Shown here: positions 1 through 8,893 of the stretch, piece after piece
Layout of the letters: each line of letters begins with the position of its first letter
Position numbering within the stretch: the first letter of the stretch is position 1
Source: Selenomonas ruminantium subsp. ruminantium ATCC 12561
Lineage (GTDB): Bacteria; Bacillota; Negativicutes; Selenomonadales; Selenomonadaceae
Reading direction: 5' to 3'
Assembly (NCBI RefSeq): GCF_000424065.1
Contig: NZ_AUJE01000026.1
Span: forward strand, 1-58,802
Length of the DNA: 58,802 nt
Position numbers and translations under genes: made by a program
Notes under the pieces: generated by a model
The model's input: only the letters and a program-made list of their open reading frames with translations
What the model was told of the DNA's origin: nothing
Databases searched by the model: none

Positions 1-431
1 CGGCTCTGCTTGATTTTCACAGCTCCGATTTTTGGCAGTTTAATTCGATTCCCTACGATACGGACGCCTTTGCTCTGATTCCTGGTGCGGTAGGACTGGC
101 TATGGTTATGCTTGGATTTGAAGCGTGGGTATTTTGCTTGGTGTTTGAAGAAATTCTGGTATGCTGTGTCGAGATTCTTCAAAGACTCCTGTAATGCCAT
201 GCTGTCTACCTCTTTCAGCCAGCTATACTCTTCATACCTTTTCAAGTCCGTCAGCATGGCACTGGTCTGATTGTAGGTTACAGACTTATGGTTTGCAGTC
301 CATTCATCTCTACGGATGGCGAGAAAATGATTGAACACAAATCGGCAACAGCCCAGAGTATGGTTAATGAGTTCTTGCTGGGCATGGTTCGGATATATTC
401 TGAATTTGAAGCCCATTGTGTACTTGTCCAT
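1..431 (-). CDS. tnpB: IS605-family TnpB (OrfB), truncated by window edge
   Basis: The minus strand opens at 431 with MDKYTMGFKFRIYP and runs off the window after about 143 codons. The start 'KFRIYPN...Q', the 'CCRFVFN' segment and the 'YPRFKSK' segment are the conserved N-terminal features of TnpB, the RNA-guided nuclease of IS200/IS605 elements. The catalytic RuvC residues and zinc finger lie outside the window, so activity cannot be judged. The gene begins 4 nt after the tnpA stop codon and its Shine-Dalgarno (AGGAAGTGA) lies inside the end of tnpA, so the two are probably translationally coupled. Confidence 0.9.
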   Translation of the reverse strand, partial: MDKYTMGFKFRIYPNHAQQELINHTLGCCRFVFNHFLAIRRDEWTANHKSVTYNQTSAMLTDLKRYEEYSWLKEVDSMALQESLKNLDTAYQNFFKHQAKYPRFKSKHNHSQSYRTRNQSKGVRIVGNRIKLPKIGAVKIKQS

Positions 432-435
432 TTTC

Positions 436-846
436 TCACTTCCTTTGCGATGTTTTTTGGCTCTCGATATACTGCTTCACGATGTTAAGCGGAGCACCAC
501 CGACAGTGGAGCAAAAATAGCTGTTTGTCCATAGGCTAGGCAGTTTAGTTGTCAGCCATGGAAATTCCTGCCTCAAGATACGAGAGGTCTTGCCCTTGAT
601 AGTCTTTACGGCTTTGTGAACACCGAACTGCGGGTGAACCTCCAGTAGAAGATGCACATGGTCTGGCATGATTTCCATTTCGATTACATCGACTTGGATT
701 TCTTCACAGATTGACTTGACCAGCTCCTTTAGTCTGGTGTCAACGCCATTGACCAACACTTTTCTGCGGTACTTGGGACAGAACACGATATGGTACTTAC
801 ATGAATATACGATATTGTGGCTTGAATGATATTTTATTTCTCCCAT
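436..846 (-). CDS. tnpA: IS200/IS605 Y1 transposase TnpA
   Basis: Single-strand DNA transposase of the HUH/Y1 class that excises and inserts the IS as a single-stranded circle. The protein (136 aa from the start chosen at 846, MGEIKYHS) carries the HUH motif H63-V-H65 in 'MPDHVHLLL' and the candidate catalytic tyrosine Y126 in 'VKQYIESQ'. The open frame continues to 912, but the extra 22 residues are hydrophobic and unlike the family, and family members begin close to 'HNIVYSCKYHIVFCPKYRR'. Length is normal, with no frameshift visible. It lies upstream of tnpB in the same orientation. Confidence 0.92.
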   Translation of the reverse strand: MGEIKYHSSHNIVYSCKYHIVFCPKYRRKVLVNGVDTRLKELVKSICEEIQVDVIEMEIMPDHVHLLLEVHPQFGVHKAVKTIKGKTSRILRQEFPWLTTKLPSLWTNSYFCSTVGGAPLNIVKQYIESQKTSQRK

Positions 847-892
847 ATTTGTATTATACAACTTTAAGAAAGATAATACAACACAAGTTAAA

Positions 893-985
893 AAGTAATT
901 GTCCACCTTCAATTACTTACGTAAATTCGGTGGACACGCCTTATATCCCCATAACTAAAGTTAGGGGGTTACGGCGTTTTGGATA
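893..985 (-). repeat. IS200/IS605 left-end hairpins
   Basis: Upstream of tnpA are two hairpins. The first has an 8-bp perfect stem TGTCCACC (900-907) / GGTGGACA (929-936) around a 21-nt AT-rich loop. The second (947-967) is CCCC-TAACT / AGTTA-GGGG, of the 'CCCC..GGGG' type found at IS605 ends. The outer boundary of the element should lie close to 985, just before the priA promoter. The loop of the first hairpin recurs exactly at the other IS end in this window (58400-58419). Confidence 0.7.
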
Positions 986-990
986 ATTTG

Positions 991-1019
991 TTGCGCATTC
1001 ACAGGGGGAATGTTAGAAT
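991..1019 (+). promoter_or_regulatory. promoter of priA operon
   Basis: TTGCGC (991-996), 17-nt spacer, TGT-TAGAAT (-10 at 1014-1019). It lies directly after the IS end and about 40 nt before priA. Confidence 0.6.
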
Positions 1020-1059
1020 TTAAAGATACAAACGATTTATGAATGGTGGTTAAAAATAC

Positions 1060-3486
1060 ATGCTGACAGCCAGCGTCTTTGTCAATATTCCCGTAAAAAG
1101 CATAGCTAAAGCCTATACCTACAGCGTGCCAGCCGAGCTTTCCTATTTGGAAACAGGCTGGCGTGTTTTTGTGCCCTTCGGCGGGCGCAAGGTGGAAGGT
1201 TTTATTCTGTCCGTGGCGGAGCAGTCTGCTGCAGAACTTGGTGATATGCAGGGCAAGCTAAAGCCCATTGAAGCTGCGGTGGACGAAGAAGCCTGGTTTA
1301 CGCCGCCGGTTTTACGGGCAGCGAAATGGCTGGCGGATTTTTACTTGTGCTCACTGGCGGAGATGATGCGGCTCTTTATGCCGGGGAAAAGCGGCCTGAA
1401 AATTACGGTGCTCTATGAAAGCGACCCCATGCAGCATGAACATATCCTCCTGCATATGCCCACCTATCGGCAGGTTTATGAGGCTTTGGCTGCAGAACCG
1501 GCAAGCCGTCTGGCCTTAGGGAAAAAACTGCCGGAGTTAAAGGCGGAATTGCCGGCCATGCTGGACAAGATGGTACAGTATGGCATTATCCGCAGGGAGT
1601 ATGCGGCGGACAAGCGGGAAAAAGCCCGCTATGAGCAGGACGCCGTTTTGCAGGTGGAAGTTAACGAAGAACTGCTTAACGACTATAAGCGGAAAAAAGC
1701 ACAGGCGCATGCATTAGAGGTCCTCGCGGCGGCGGGCGGCAAAATGGCGGTCAAGGAGCTCAAAGCCCAAAAGATATCGGCGCAGGTCTTAAAGGCGCTG
1801 GCGGCGGATGGCATTATCCGCATGGAAAATCGCCGGATTATGCGGGACAGTTATAGTAATGCAGAAGCAGTGCACGCAGAGGTGGAACTGACTACTGACC
1901 AAAAAGCGGCTATAGCGGCGATGGAACCGGCTGTAAACAAGCGGGAATATCAGGGCTTTTTGCTGAAAGGCGTAACCGGCAGCGGCAAGACGCAGGTCTA
2001 TATCGAAATGGCGGGGAAAGTCCGGCAGGCCGGGCGACAGGTTATTGTGCTGGTGCCGGAAATCGCCCTGACCGGTCAGGTGGTTATGGCCTTTAAGGCG
2101 TATTTTGCGCAGGATATTGTCGTTATGCACAGCCGCTTGTCTTTGGCGGAACGCAATGATGCCGTGCTTCGGGTGCGGCGCGGTCAGGCAGGTATTATTA
2201 TCGGTGCGCGCTCGGCGCTTTTCACGCCGGCTAGTGATGTGGGCCTAATCATCATGGACGAGGAGCAGGATATGTCCTACAAGCAGGACGAATCGCCCCG
2301 CTATCATGCCAAGGTTGTGGCCGAGGAACTGGCAAAAATCCATCAGGCGGTACTATTGCTAGGGAGTGCGACCCCTTCACTCGAAAGTTATTATCGGGCA
2401 AAGGCCGGGGAACTGACCTTGCTCAATATGCCCAAACGTATCGGCAATCTGCCCCTGCCTGTTGTGCAATGCATTGATATGCGGCAGGAACTGCGCATGG
2501 GCAATCGACATATCATGTCAGCGGCCTTGCAGCAGCTGATTGAAACGACTATGGCACAGAACCAGCAGATTATCATCATGCTGAATCGGCGGGGCTTTTC
2601 CACCTTTGTCATGTGTCGTTCCTGCGGCGAGGTCATTAAATGCAAGCTCTGCGGCCTGCCGCTGGTCTATCATAAGAACGGCAAACTGTCCTGTCATCAC
2701 TGCGATGTGACGGAGCCGGTGCCCGATGTATGTCCGAAATGCAGCAGCCGCTACATTAAATATTTCGGTTCCGGTACAGAGAAGCTGGAGCAGGAACTTC
2801 ACCAACTGGTGCCGTCTGCCCGCGTTATCCGCATGGACAGGGATACGACCAATACCAAATTTGCCCATCAGGAAATCCTGCAGAAGTTCCGTGAGAAACA
2901 ATACGATATCCTCCTGGGCACGCAGATGGTAGCCAAAGGGCATGATATTCCCGATGTGACGGCGGTGGGCATCATCAGCGCCGATTCCAGTTTGCACATG
3001 CCGGACTTTCGCGCGGCAGAGCGCTGCTTTATGCTGATTACCCAGACGGCCGGCCGGGCAGGGCGCCATGAACATCAAGGCAGAGTGGTGATTCAGACCT
3101 ATAATCCGGAGCACTATGCCGTGACCTGTGGTATTGCCCAGGATTACGAAGGCTTTTACGAGCAGGAAATGAAAATGCGGCAGGGCTTGTTCTATCCGCC
3201 CTTTAGCCGGCTGGTCAAACTGTTGTTCCAACATGAAGATGAAAACACTGCCAAGGGCAATGCCAAAAATTTGGTGACGGCCTTTAACGAATACTTCGAC
3301 GGCGTAAAGGGGCAGCAGATTATCGGTCCGTCGCCTGCGGTAATTGCCCGCTTCCGTGGTATCTACCGCTTTGTCGTGCTGATTAAGACCGCCGATTTGC
3401 CTGCGGTGCAGGCCTTTTTGCGGGAGCAGAAGCTGCATCTGCGCACGGATGTGGCCATTGATATTGACCCGATTACCATGTTGTAG
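1060..3486 (+). CDS. priA: primosomal protein N' / replication-restart helicase PriA
   Basis: Superfamily 2 3'-5' DNA helicase that reloads the replisome at stalled forks. The 808-aa protein shows the family order: an N-terminal 3'-DNA-binding domain ('VNIPVKSIAKAYTYSVP'), Walker A GVTGSGKT near residue 304, DEEQ box near 399 with the PriA motif 'DEEQDMSYKQDESPRYHA', then about eight zinc-binding cysteines between residues 520 and 560 (CRSC, CKLC, CHHC, CPKC), followed by helicase motifs V and VI ('GTQMVAKGHDIPDV', 'QTAGRAGR'). It is full length. It is followed after 11 nt by the TOTE-type primase-helicase, which implies co-transcription. The Shine-Dalgarno is weak (GGTGG). Confidence 0.96.
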   Translation: MLTASVFVNIPVKSIAKAYTYSVPAELSYLETGWRVFVPFGGRKVEGFILSVAEQSAAELGDMQGKLKPIEAAVDEEAWFTPPVLRAAKWLADFYLCSLAEMMRLFMPGKSGLKITVLYESDPMQHEHILLHMPTYRQVYEALAAEPASRLALGKKLPELKAELPAMLDKMVQYGIIRREYAADKREKARYEQDAVLQVEVNEELLNDYKRKKAQAHALEVLAAAGGKMAVKELKAQKISAQVLKALAADGIIRMENRRIMRDSYSNAEAVHAEVELTTDQKAAIAAMEPAVNKREYQGFLLKGVTGSGKTQVYIEMAGKVRQAGRQVIVLVPEIALTGQVVMAFKAYFAQDIVVMHSRLSLAERNDAVLRVRRGQAGIIIGARSALFTPASDVGLIIMDEEQDMSYKQDESPRYHAKVVAEELAKIHQAVLLLGSATPSLESYYRAKAGELTLLNMPKRIGNLPLPVVQCIDMRQELRMGNRHIMSAALQQLIETTMAQNQQIIIMLNRRGFSTFVMCRSCGEVIKCKLCGLPLVYHKNGKLSCHHCDVTEPVPDVCPKCSSRYIKYFGSGTEKLEQELHQLVPSARVIRMDRDTTNTKFAHQEILQKFREKQYDILLGTQMVAKGHDIPDVTAVGIISADSSLHMPDFRAAERCFMLITQTAGRAGRHEHQGRVVIQTYNPEHYAVTCGIAQDYEGFYEQEMKMRQGLFYPPFSRLVKLLFQHEDENTAKGNAKNLVTAFNEYFDGVKGQQIIGPSPAVIARFRGIYRFVVLIKTADLPAVQAFLREQKLHLRTDVAIDIDPITML

Positions 3487-3497
3487 GAGGGAGAAAT

Positions 3498-6380
3498 GTG
3501 ACAGAACTGGAGTGGCTGCGACAGGAAAATCGCAGATTGGCCAAAGAAAATCTGCATCTGCGAACTATGCTAAATGAACATGGTATCGCTTGGCAGGAAA
3601 AAATGGAAGTACGACCTGCCGCTGTGATGGATAAACAGGCTGAGGAACAACGGCGGATAAATTTATTTATGAAGCTCTTTGTTGCTCGCAGGGATGTCTA
3701 TGCCAAGCGATGGGAAACAACCGAGGGGCGCAAAGGGTATTCTCCGGTTTGTGTTAACTTTTGGCAGGATGTGTGTCCTAAGCGCTTACGTAAGCCGGTA
3801 AAGTGTAATGCGTGCAATGCGCATAAATGGCAGCCGTTCACCGAACAGGTAGCTCGTCAGCATTTGCTCGGAACGGATGAAAAGGGAAAATCCTTTGTGG
3901 CGGGAACATATGCTCTATTGGAAGATTCAACCTGTAAATTTTTGGTGTTCGATTTTGATGACCATGATGGTTCGGCTTGCTATTGGCAGGATGAGGCTCT
4001 AGGGTTAAGAAAAATATGTCATGCTTATGGTATAGATTCAGCTTTGGAACGTTCACGGTCAGGAAATGGAGCGCATGTCTGGTTATTTTTTGCCCAACCG
4101 ATAGCCGCTAAGACGGCGAGACTTTTTGGCCGCTTATTGCTGGAAAAAGGGGCAGAGGTCATGCAGCAGACGGATTTTAACACCTTCGACAGGATGCTGC
4201 CCAATCAGGATGAGATGCCGGCGGGCGGCTTGGGAAATCTGATTGCTCTGCCATTGCAAGGATTGCCACGCAAGCAGCATAATTCTGTATTCGTTGATGA
4301 AAATTGGCAGGCAGTGGCTGACCAGTGGGGGTATTTGGCCAATATAAAACCACTTACTGCGGATTTTGTAGCGGAGAAGATAAGGGCTTGGAGCGAAAGC
4401 AAAGCTATAGTTGTCCAAGAGGAATGTGCAGATTATACAGAGCAGTCAAGGCCCTGGGAAGGAAAGCGTGTTTTGTCGCTGGAAGCAAAAGACTTCACGA
4501 GCAAATTGCAAATATCATTGGCCAATTGCATATATATTCCCAAAGCCGCGGTTAAGCCGCGCTCGCTTAATCGTATAAGACAACTGGCAACATTTAGCAA
4601 TCCGCAGTTTTACAAAATGCAGGCCATGCATTATTCGACCAAGCAAATACCGCGGCGGATTCAGTGCTTTCGTGAAGTCGATGATTATGTTACCTTGCCC
4701 AGAGGATTACTGACTGATTTAATATCGTTACTGTCGGAGGCTAAAGTACCCTTTGTTTTTGAGGACTGTCGAAAGCAAGGTAAGGCGATAAAGGTTTCCT
4801 TTAAAGGAAAATTGCAACCAGGTCAGCAGGAGGCAGCTGATGTTATGCTGGCACATGATGGGGGAATTTTGGGGGCAGCTACTGGTTTTGGAAAAACAGT
4901 TCTGGGAACTTATTTGATTGCCAGTCGTAAGGTAAATACCTTGATTTTGGTTCATAATCGCGAGTTGATGCGGCAATGGCAACAGGATATTGAAAAGTTC
5001 CTGCAGATTGATGAAGCGTTACCTATGATTAAGGGAAAACGTAAAACCAGCATAGTAGGTACGTTGTATAGTGGGCGGGATTCTTTGCATGGCATCGTGG
5101 ACATAGCAATGATTTCTTCTTTGGGCCGGGATGATGAAGTGGATAAACGCTTGCAGGATTATGGTATGGTCATCATGGATGAATGCCACCATGCTGGTGC
5201 AGCTACTTTTGAAAATGTATTGTGGAATGTCAAAGCCAAATATGTTTACGGCCTTACGGCTACGCCTGTACGTGATGATGGTCATGAAAAAATTATGTTC
5301 ATGCAGTTGGGGCCGCTGCGCTATCGGCTTACGGAAAAAGAACGTGGCAAGATGCAGGATTTTCGTCATGAGATCTATCCGCGGTTTACCGCATTTGCCC
5401 CGGTGACTACAGATAGGGCGACCATCAATGATTTTTACAAGTTGCTCATTGGTGATAAAGAGCGCAATGACTTACTGTTAGCGGATATACTCAACAGTCT
5501 GGCTGAAGGACGCACGCCGTTAGTACTGACCAAATTTAAGGAACATGCTGAATATATTTACGAACAGTTACAAGCGCATGATGTTTATGCAGTGCTTTTA
5601 TTAGGCGGTGGCTCAGCTAAAGAACGACGGGAGCGTCAAAATCGGCTGCAGGAAGCGGAAAAACAGAAGCGGATAGCAATTATTGCTACGGGAAAATATA
5701 TTGGCGAAGGCTTTAATTTTCCTCGGCTGGACACGCTTTTTCTGACCGTGCCGATATCGTGGAAGGGAAATTTGGCTCAGTATGCAGGCCGTTTGCATCG
5801 GGACTTTTCAGGCAAGGAAAACGTAATTATTTATGATTATGTGGATGTGCATGTGAAAATGTTGGAACGCATGTATCAAAAACGGTTAAAGGCTTATGCC
5901 GCTATGGGGTATAAGTTGTTTGCGCCGACAGGCGAAGGGAACAATGTCATTTATACGGTAAACGATTATCAGGAAGTTTTTTGGCAGGATTTTTCTAAGG
6001 CTGCTGAACGTATTTGTATCTCAAGTCCCTGGTTGAGCCGCAGACGGGTAGTGGAATTTATCAAACGGATAAATGACTTGGGTGAGCCCAAACCGAAGAT
6101 AACGGTGATAACATTACCCGATGAGGTGTATAGCGATAAACAACAAAATTTGGCAAAACTTAGCAAAAAAGCAATGACAGCTGCGGGAGTTATCGTCGAA
6201 GCGCAGAATGATCTCAATTGTCATTATGCGGTTTTTGATGATGATTTGGTTTGGTATGGCAGTATGAATTTTTTGTCTAAAGAACACGATGATGATTTAC
6301 TTCTGCGGATAAGAAGTGAGCTTGTGGCTAAAGAATTGTTGGGGAGGCGTGCAGATGAACATTCAAAAAAAATTGTTTAG
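3498..6380 (+). CDS. TOTE-type conflict protein: AEP primase + SF2 helicase + PLD-like domain
   Basis: A 960-aa multidomain protein. In order: short coiled coil (residues 3-30, heptad leucines); a cysteine-bearing linker (CVNFW...C...CNAC); an archaeo-eukaryotic primase domain of the kind named after TOTE conflict systems, with 'FLVFDFDDHD' (about 148-157), 'ERSRSGNGAHVW' and 'DRMLPNQDEMPAGGLGN'; an SF2 helicase with Walker A 'GATGFGKT' near 460 and DECHH near 560; and a C-terminal phospholipase-D-like domain with 'HYAVFDDD' near 907 and GSMN. In that last domain the HxK lysine is replaced by alanine, although the histidine, the Asp at +7 and GSxN remain. It starts at GTG 3498 behind GGAGGGAG. 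Known family members are proposed anti-invader NTP-dependent systems. Position between priA and an AlkD-like repair gene would also fit a repair role. Confidence 0.8.
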   Translation: MTELEWLRQENRRLAKENLHLRTMLNEHGIAWQEKMEVRPAAVMDKQAEEQRRINLFMKLFVARRDVYAKRWETTEGRKGYSPVCVNFWQDVCPKRLRKPVKCNACNAHKWQPFTEQVARQHLLGTDEKGKSFVAGTYALLEDSTCKFLVFDFDDHDGSACYWQDEALGLRKICHAYGIDSALERSRSGNGAHVWLFFAQPIAAKTARLFGRLLLEKGAEVMQQTDFNTFDRMLPNQDEMPAGGLGNLIALPLQGLPRKQHNSVFVDENWQAVADQWGYLANIKPLTADFVAEKIRAWSESKAIVVQEECADYTEQSRPWEGKRVLSLEAKDFTSKLQISLANCIYIPKAAVKPRSLNRIRQLATFSNPQFYKMQAMHYSTKQIPRRIQCFREVDDYVTLPRGLLTDLISLLSEAKVPFVFEDCRKQGKAIKVSFKGKLQPGQQEAADVMLAHDGGILGAATGFGKTVLGTYLIASRKVNTLILVHNRELMRQWQQDIEKFLQIDEALPMIKGKRKTSIVGTLYSGRDSLHGIVDIAMISSLGRDDEVDKRLQDYGMVIMDECHHAGAATFENVLWNVKAKYVYGLTATPVRDDGHEKIMFMQLGPLRYRLTEKERGKMQDFRHEIYPRFTAFAPVTTDRATINDFYKLLIGDKERNDLLLADILNSLAEGRTPLVLTKFKEHAEYIYEQLQAHDVYAVLLLGGGSAKERRERQNRLQEAEKQKRIAIIATGKYIGEGFNFPRLDTLFLTVPISWKGNLAQYAGRLHRDFSGKENVIIYDYVDVHVKMLERMYQKRLKAYAAMGYKLFAPTGEGNNVIYTVNDYQEVFWQDFSKAAERICISSPWLSRRRVVEFIKRINDLGEPKPKITVITLPDEVYSDKQQNLAKLSKKAMTAAGVIVEAQNDLNCHYAVFDDDLVWYGSMNFLSKEHDDDLLLRIRSELVAKELLGRRADEHSKKIV

Positions 6381-7038
6381 CATGCAGGATAAAAACTATC
6401 AGGAATTCAGCAGTAAACTGATACCCAATATAGCACCGGAAAAGATAATCGGCGTGCGCACACCGGCCCTGCGGCAGTTGGCCAAAGAAGTCCTGGCGGC
6501 AGGGAAGGCGGAGGCATTTCTTCAGGACTTGCCGCATGCGTATCATGAGGAAAATCAGCTCCATGCCTTTATTCTTTCGGCAATGAAGGATTATGAACCG
6601 TGCATGGCGTACTTGGAAAAATTTCTGCCCTATGTGGATAACTGGGCGACCTGCGACCAGATGTCGCCGAAGGTGTTTAAGAAGCATAGGCCGGAACTTT
6701 TACAGCAGATTAAGACATGGCTGAACGCTGAAGGTACTTACACTGTGCGCTATGCCATCGGTATGCTGATGGTGCATTTCCTCGATGAGGATTTTGACCG
6801 TTCCTATTTTGAAATGGTCGCGCAAATCCGCTCAGAGGAATATTATATCAATATGATGATTGCCTGGTATTTTGCAACGGCTCTGGCTAAGCAGTATGAG
6901 GCATCATTGCCCTATATTGAGGAGCGACGTTTGGCGCCATGGACACATAACAAGGCGATTCAGAAGGCGATTGAGAGCAGACGGGTCAGTCCGGAGCACA
7001 AAGCGTATTTACGGAATTTGAAGATGAAAAACTTTTAG
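6355..7038 (+). CDS. DNA alkylation repair protein, AlkD-like HEAT-repeat family
   Basis: A 227-aa all-helical protein. 'GVRTPALRQLAKE', 'FLPYVDNWATCDQMSPKVFKKH' and 'YYINMMIAWYFATAL' are hallmarks of the AlkD/DNA-alkylation-repair family (DNA glycosylases that cradle DNA with HEAT-like repeats). The start is ATG 6355, six nt after GGGGAGG, overlapping the last 26 nt of the upstream helicase gene. A longer frame from 6316 would lie wholly inside that gene without a ribosome site. Catalytic function is inferred from the family; many members have no proven glycosylase activity. Confidence 0.8.
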   Translation: MNIQKKLFSMQDKNYQEFSSKLIPNIAPEKIIGVRTPALRQLAKEVLAAGKAEAFLQDLPHAYHEENQLHAFILSAMKDYEPCMAYLEKFLPYVDNWATCDQMSPKVFKKHRPELLQQIKTWLNAEGTYTVRYAIGMLMVHFLDEDFDRSYFEMVAQIRSEEYYINMMIAWYFATALAKQYEASLPYIEERRLAPWTHNKAIQKAIESRRVSPEHKAYLRNLKMKNF

Positions 7039-7052
7039 AGCGGCCGTATTTG

Positions 7053-7061
7053 TGCTATACT
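7053..7061 (+). promoter_or_regulatory. extended -10 promoter of gatCAB
   Basis: TGC-TATACT, an extended -10 element, sits 53 nt before gatC. No good -35 is visible (TTTTAG at 7033 is the best candidate), as expected for extended -10 promoters. Confidence 0.5.
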
Positions 7062-7113
7062 ATTGAAGTATGTTTCCTAGCGATAACAATAAACATCTAT
7101 GGATGGTGAGAAA

Positions 7114-7404
7114 ATGAAAGTTACCAAAGAAGATTTGCAAAATGTAGCGGTTCTTTCTCGTTTGGCAATTCCTGCCGACCAGGAGGACAAGTACATTGAC
7201 CAGATGGATAAAATCCTGACCTATATGGACAATCTGTCCGAGCTGGATACGGAAAATGTTAAGCCGACCACTTACGCCCTGCCCATGCAGAACGTGTTCC
7301 GCAAGGACGAAGTGAAAGCATCCCTTGACCGTGAGGCAGCGCTCGCGAATGCTCCGCTCAAGGAAGACGGCTACTTCAAAGTACCGAAGGTTCTGGAAGA
7401 CTAA
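7114..7404 (+). CDS. gatC: Asp-tRNA(Asn)/Glu-tRNA(Gln) amidotransferase subunit C
   Basis: Small stabilising subunit (96 aa) of the GatCAB complex, which converts misacylated Glu-tRNA(Gln) and Asp-tRNA(Asn) to the correct amidated forms. '[17 protein letters not shown]', '[14 protein letters not shown]' and 'VFRKDEV' are the standard GatC signatures. The start is ATG 7114 with GGTGAG 4 nt upstream; an in-frame ATG at 7099 has no ribosome site. It is the first gene of a tight gatC-gatA-gatB operon. Confidence 0.96.
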   Translation: MKVTKEDLQNVAVLSRLAIPADQEDKYIDQMDKILTYMDNLSELDTENVKPTTYALPMQNVFRKDEVKASLDREAALANAPLKEDGYFKVPKVLED

Positions 7405-7420
7405 GGCAGGAGGATTGAAC

Positions 7421-8893
7421 GTGAGATTATATGAAAAACCGGCTCATGTACTCCATGATATGCTGGTGAATAAAGAGATTACAAGTGTAGAGCTCACCGA
7501 AGATGTGCTGGCGCGCATCGACGAGGTGGAAGGCGACGTTAAAGCATATTTGACCATTACCCGTGACGAAGCTCTGGCTCAGGCTAAGGCCGTGGACGAA
7601 AAGATTGCCCGCGGTGAGGAGATTTCCTTCCTCGAAGGTATCCCGGGCGCCATCAAGGACAATATCTGCACCAAGGGCGTAAAGACGACTTGTGCCTCCA
7701 AGATTCTGGAAAACTTCGTGCCGCCTTATGATGCTACGGTTATGACCAAGCTCAAAGCCGAAAATCCCGTTATCCTGGGCAAGCTCAACATGGATGAGTT
7801 CGCCATGGGCGGTTCCACGGAAAATTCTGCGTACCATCCGACCTGCAATCCCTGGAATACGGAATGTGTACCGGGCGGTTCTTCGGGCGGCAGTGCCGCA
7901 TCCGTAGCTGCTGGTACGGCGATTTGGTCGCTTGGCTCCGATACGGGCGGCTCCATTCGTCAGCCGGCATCCTTCTGCGGCGTGGTAGGCTTAAAGCCGA
8001 CCTACGGCCGTGTTTCCCGCTATGGCCTCGTGGCTTATGGTTCTTCTTTGGACCAGATTGGCCCTGTGACCCGTGATGTGACGGACTGCGCGAACATCCT
8101 CAACATCATCGCCGGCCATGATGACATGGATTCCACTTCCAGCGCTGCGGAAGTGCCGGATTTCACCAAGGCGTTGGTGGAAGATGTGAAAGGCCTTAAA
8201 ATTGGTCTGCCGAAAGAATACTTCGTCAAGGGCATGGACCCCGAAGTGGAAAAGGCTATTCGCACGGCTATCGAAAAGTACAAGGAAATGGGCGCCGAAA
8301 TCGTTGAGATTTCCCTGCCGCATACGGATTATGCAATTTCTGCCTATTACCTTATTGCTCCGGCTGAAGCAGCCACCAACCTGCAGCGTTATGACGGCGT
8401 AAGCTATGGTGAACGCGTGGAAGGTGAAGACCTCGTCGCCATGATGACCAACACCCGTACGGAAAAATTCGGTGAGGAAGTAAAACGCCGTATCGTTATC
8501 GGTAACTACGCCTTGTCTGCCGGCTACTATGATGCTTACTACCTCAAAGCCATGAAAGTGCGTACGCTCGTAGCGGAAGACTATGCCAAGGCTTTTGAAC
8601 AGGTAGATGTAATTTTGGCCCCTGTTGCGCCGACGACAGCCTTCAAGATTGGCGAAATGGCTGGCGACCCGCTGCAGATGTACTTGCAGGATGCCTGCAC
8701 CGTACCTTTGAATCTGGCTGGTCTGCCGGGCATCTCCATTCCCTGCGGCATGAGCAGCAAGGGAATGCCTATCGGCATGCAGCTTATCGGCAAGGCGCTG
8801 GATGAAGAAACCATTATCCGTGCGGCTTACACCTATGAACAGAGCCAGGAGTATCACACGAAAATGCCGCAGCTGGGAGGTAACAACGAATGA
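7421..8893 (+). CDS. gatA: Asp/Glu-tRNA amidotransferase subunit A (amidase)
   Basis: Amidase-signature subunit (490 aa) that releases ammonia from glutamine or asparagine. The Ser-cisSer-Lys triad is intact at K79 ('GAIKD'), S154 ('PGGSSGGS') and S178 ('[10 protein letters not shown]'), numbering that agrees with the Gram-positive enzymes. It starts at GTG 7421 behind AGGAGG; the frame is open further upstream, but only across gatC. Its stop overlaps the gatB start as ATGA, so the subunits are likely made in step. Confidence 0.97.
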   Translation: MRLYEKPAHVLHDMLVNKEITSVELTEDVLARIDEVEGDVKAYLTITRDEALAQAKAVDEKIARGEEISFLEGIPGAIKDNICTKGVKTTCASKILENFVPPYDATVMTKLKAENPVILGKLNMDEFAMGGSTENSAYHPTCNPWNTECVPGGSSGGSAASVAAGTAIWSLGSDTGGSIRQPASFCGVVGLKPTYGRVSRYGLVAYGSSLDQIGPVTRDVTDCANILNIIAGHDDMDSTSSAAEVPDFTKALVEDVKGLKIGLPKEYFVKGMDPEVEKAIRTAIEKYKEMGAEIVEISLPHTDYAISAYYLIAPAEAATNLQRYDGVSYGERVEGEDLVAMMTNTRTEKFGEEVKRRIVIGNYALSAGYYDAYYLKAMKVRTLVAEDYAKAFEQVDVILAPVAPTTAFKIGEMAGDPLQMYLQDACTVPLNLAGLPGISIPCGMSSKGMPIGMQLIGKALDEETIIRAAYTYEQSQEYHTKMPQLGGNNE

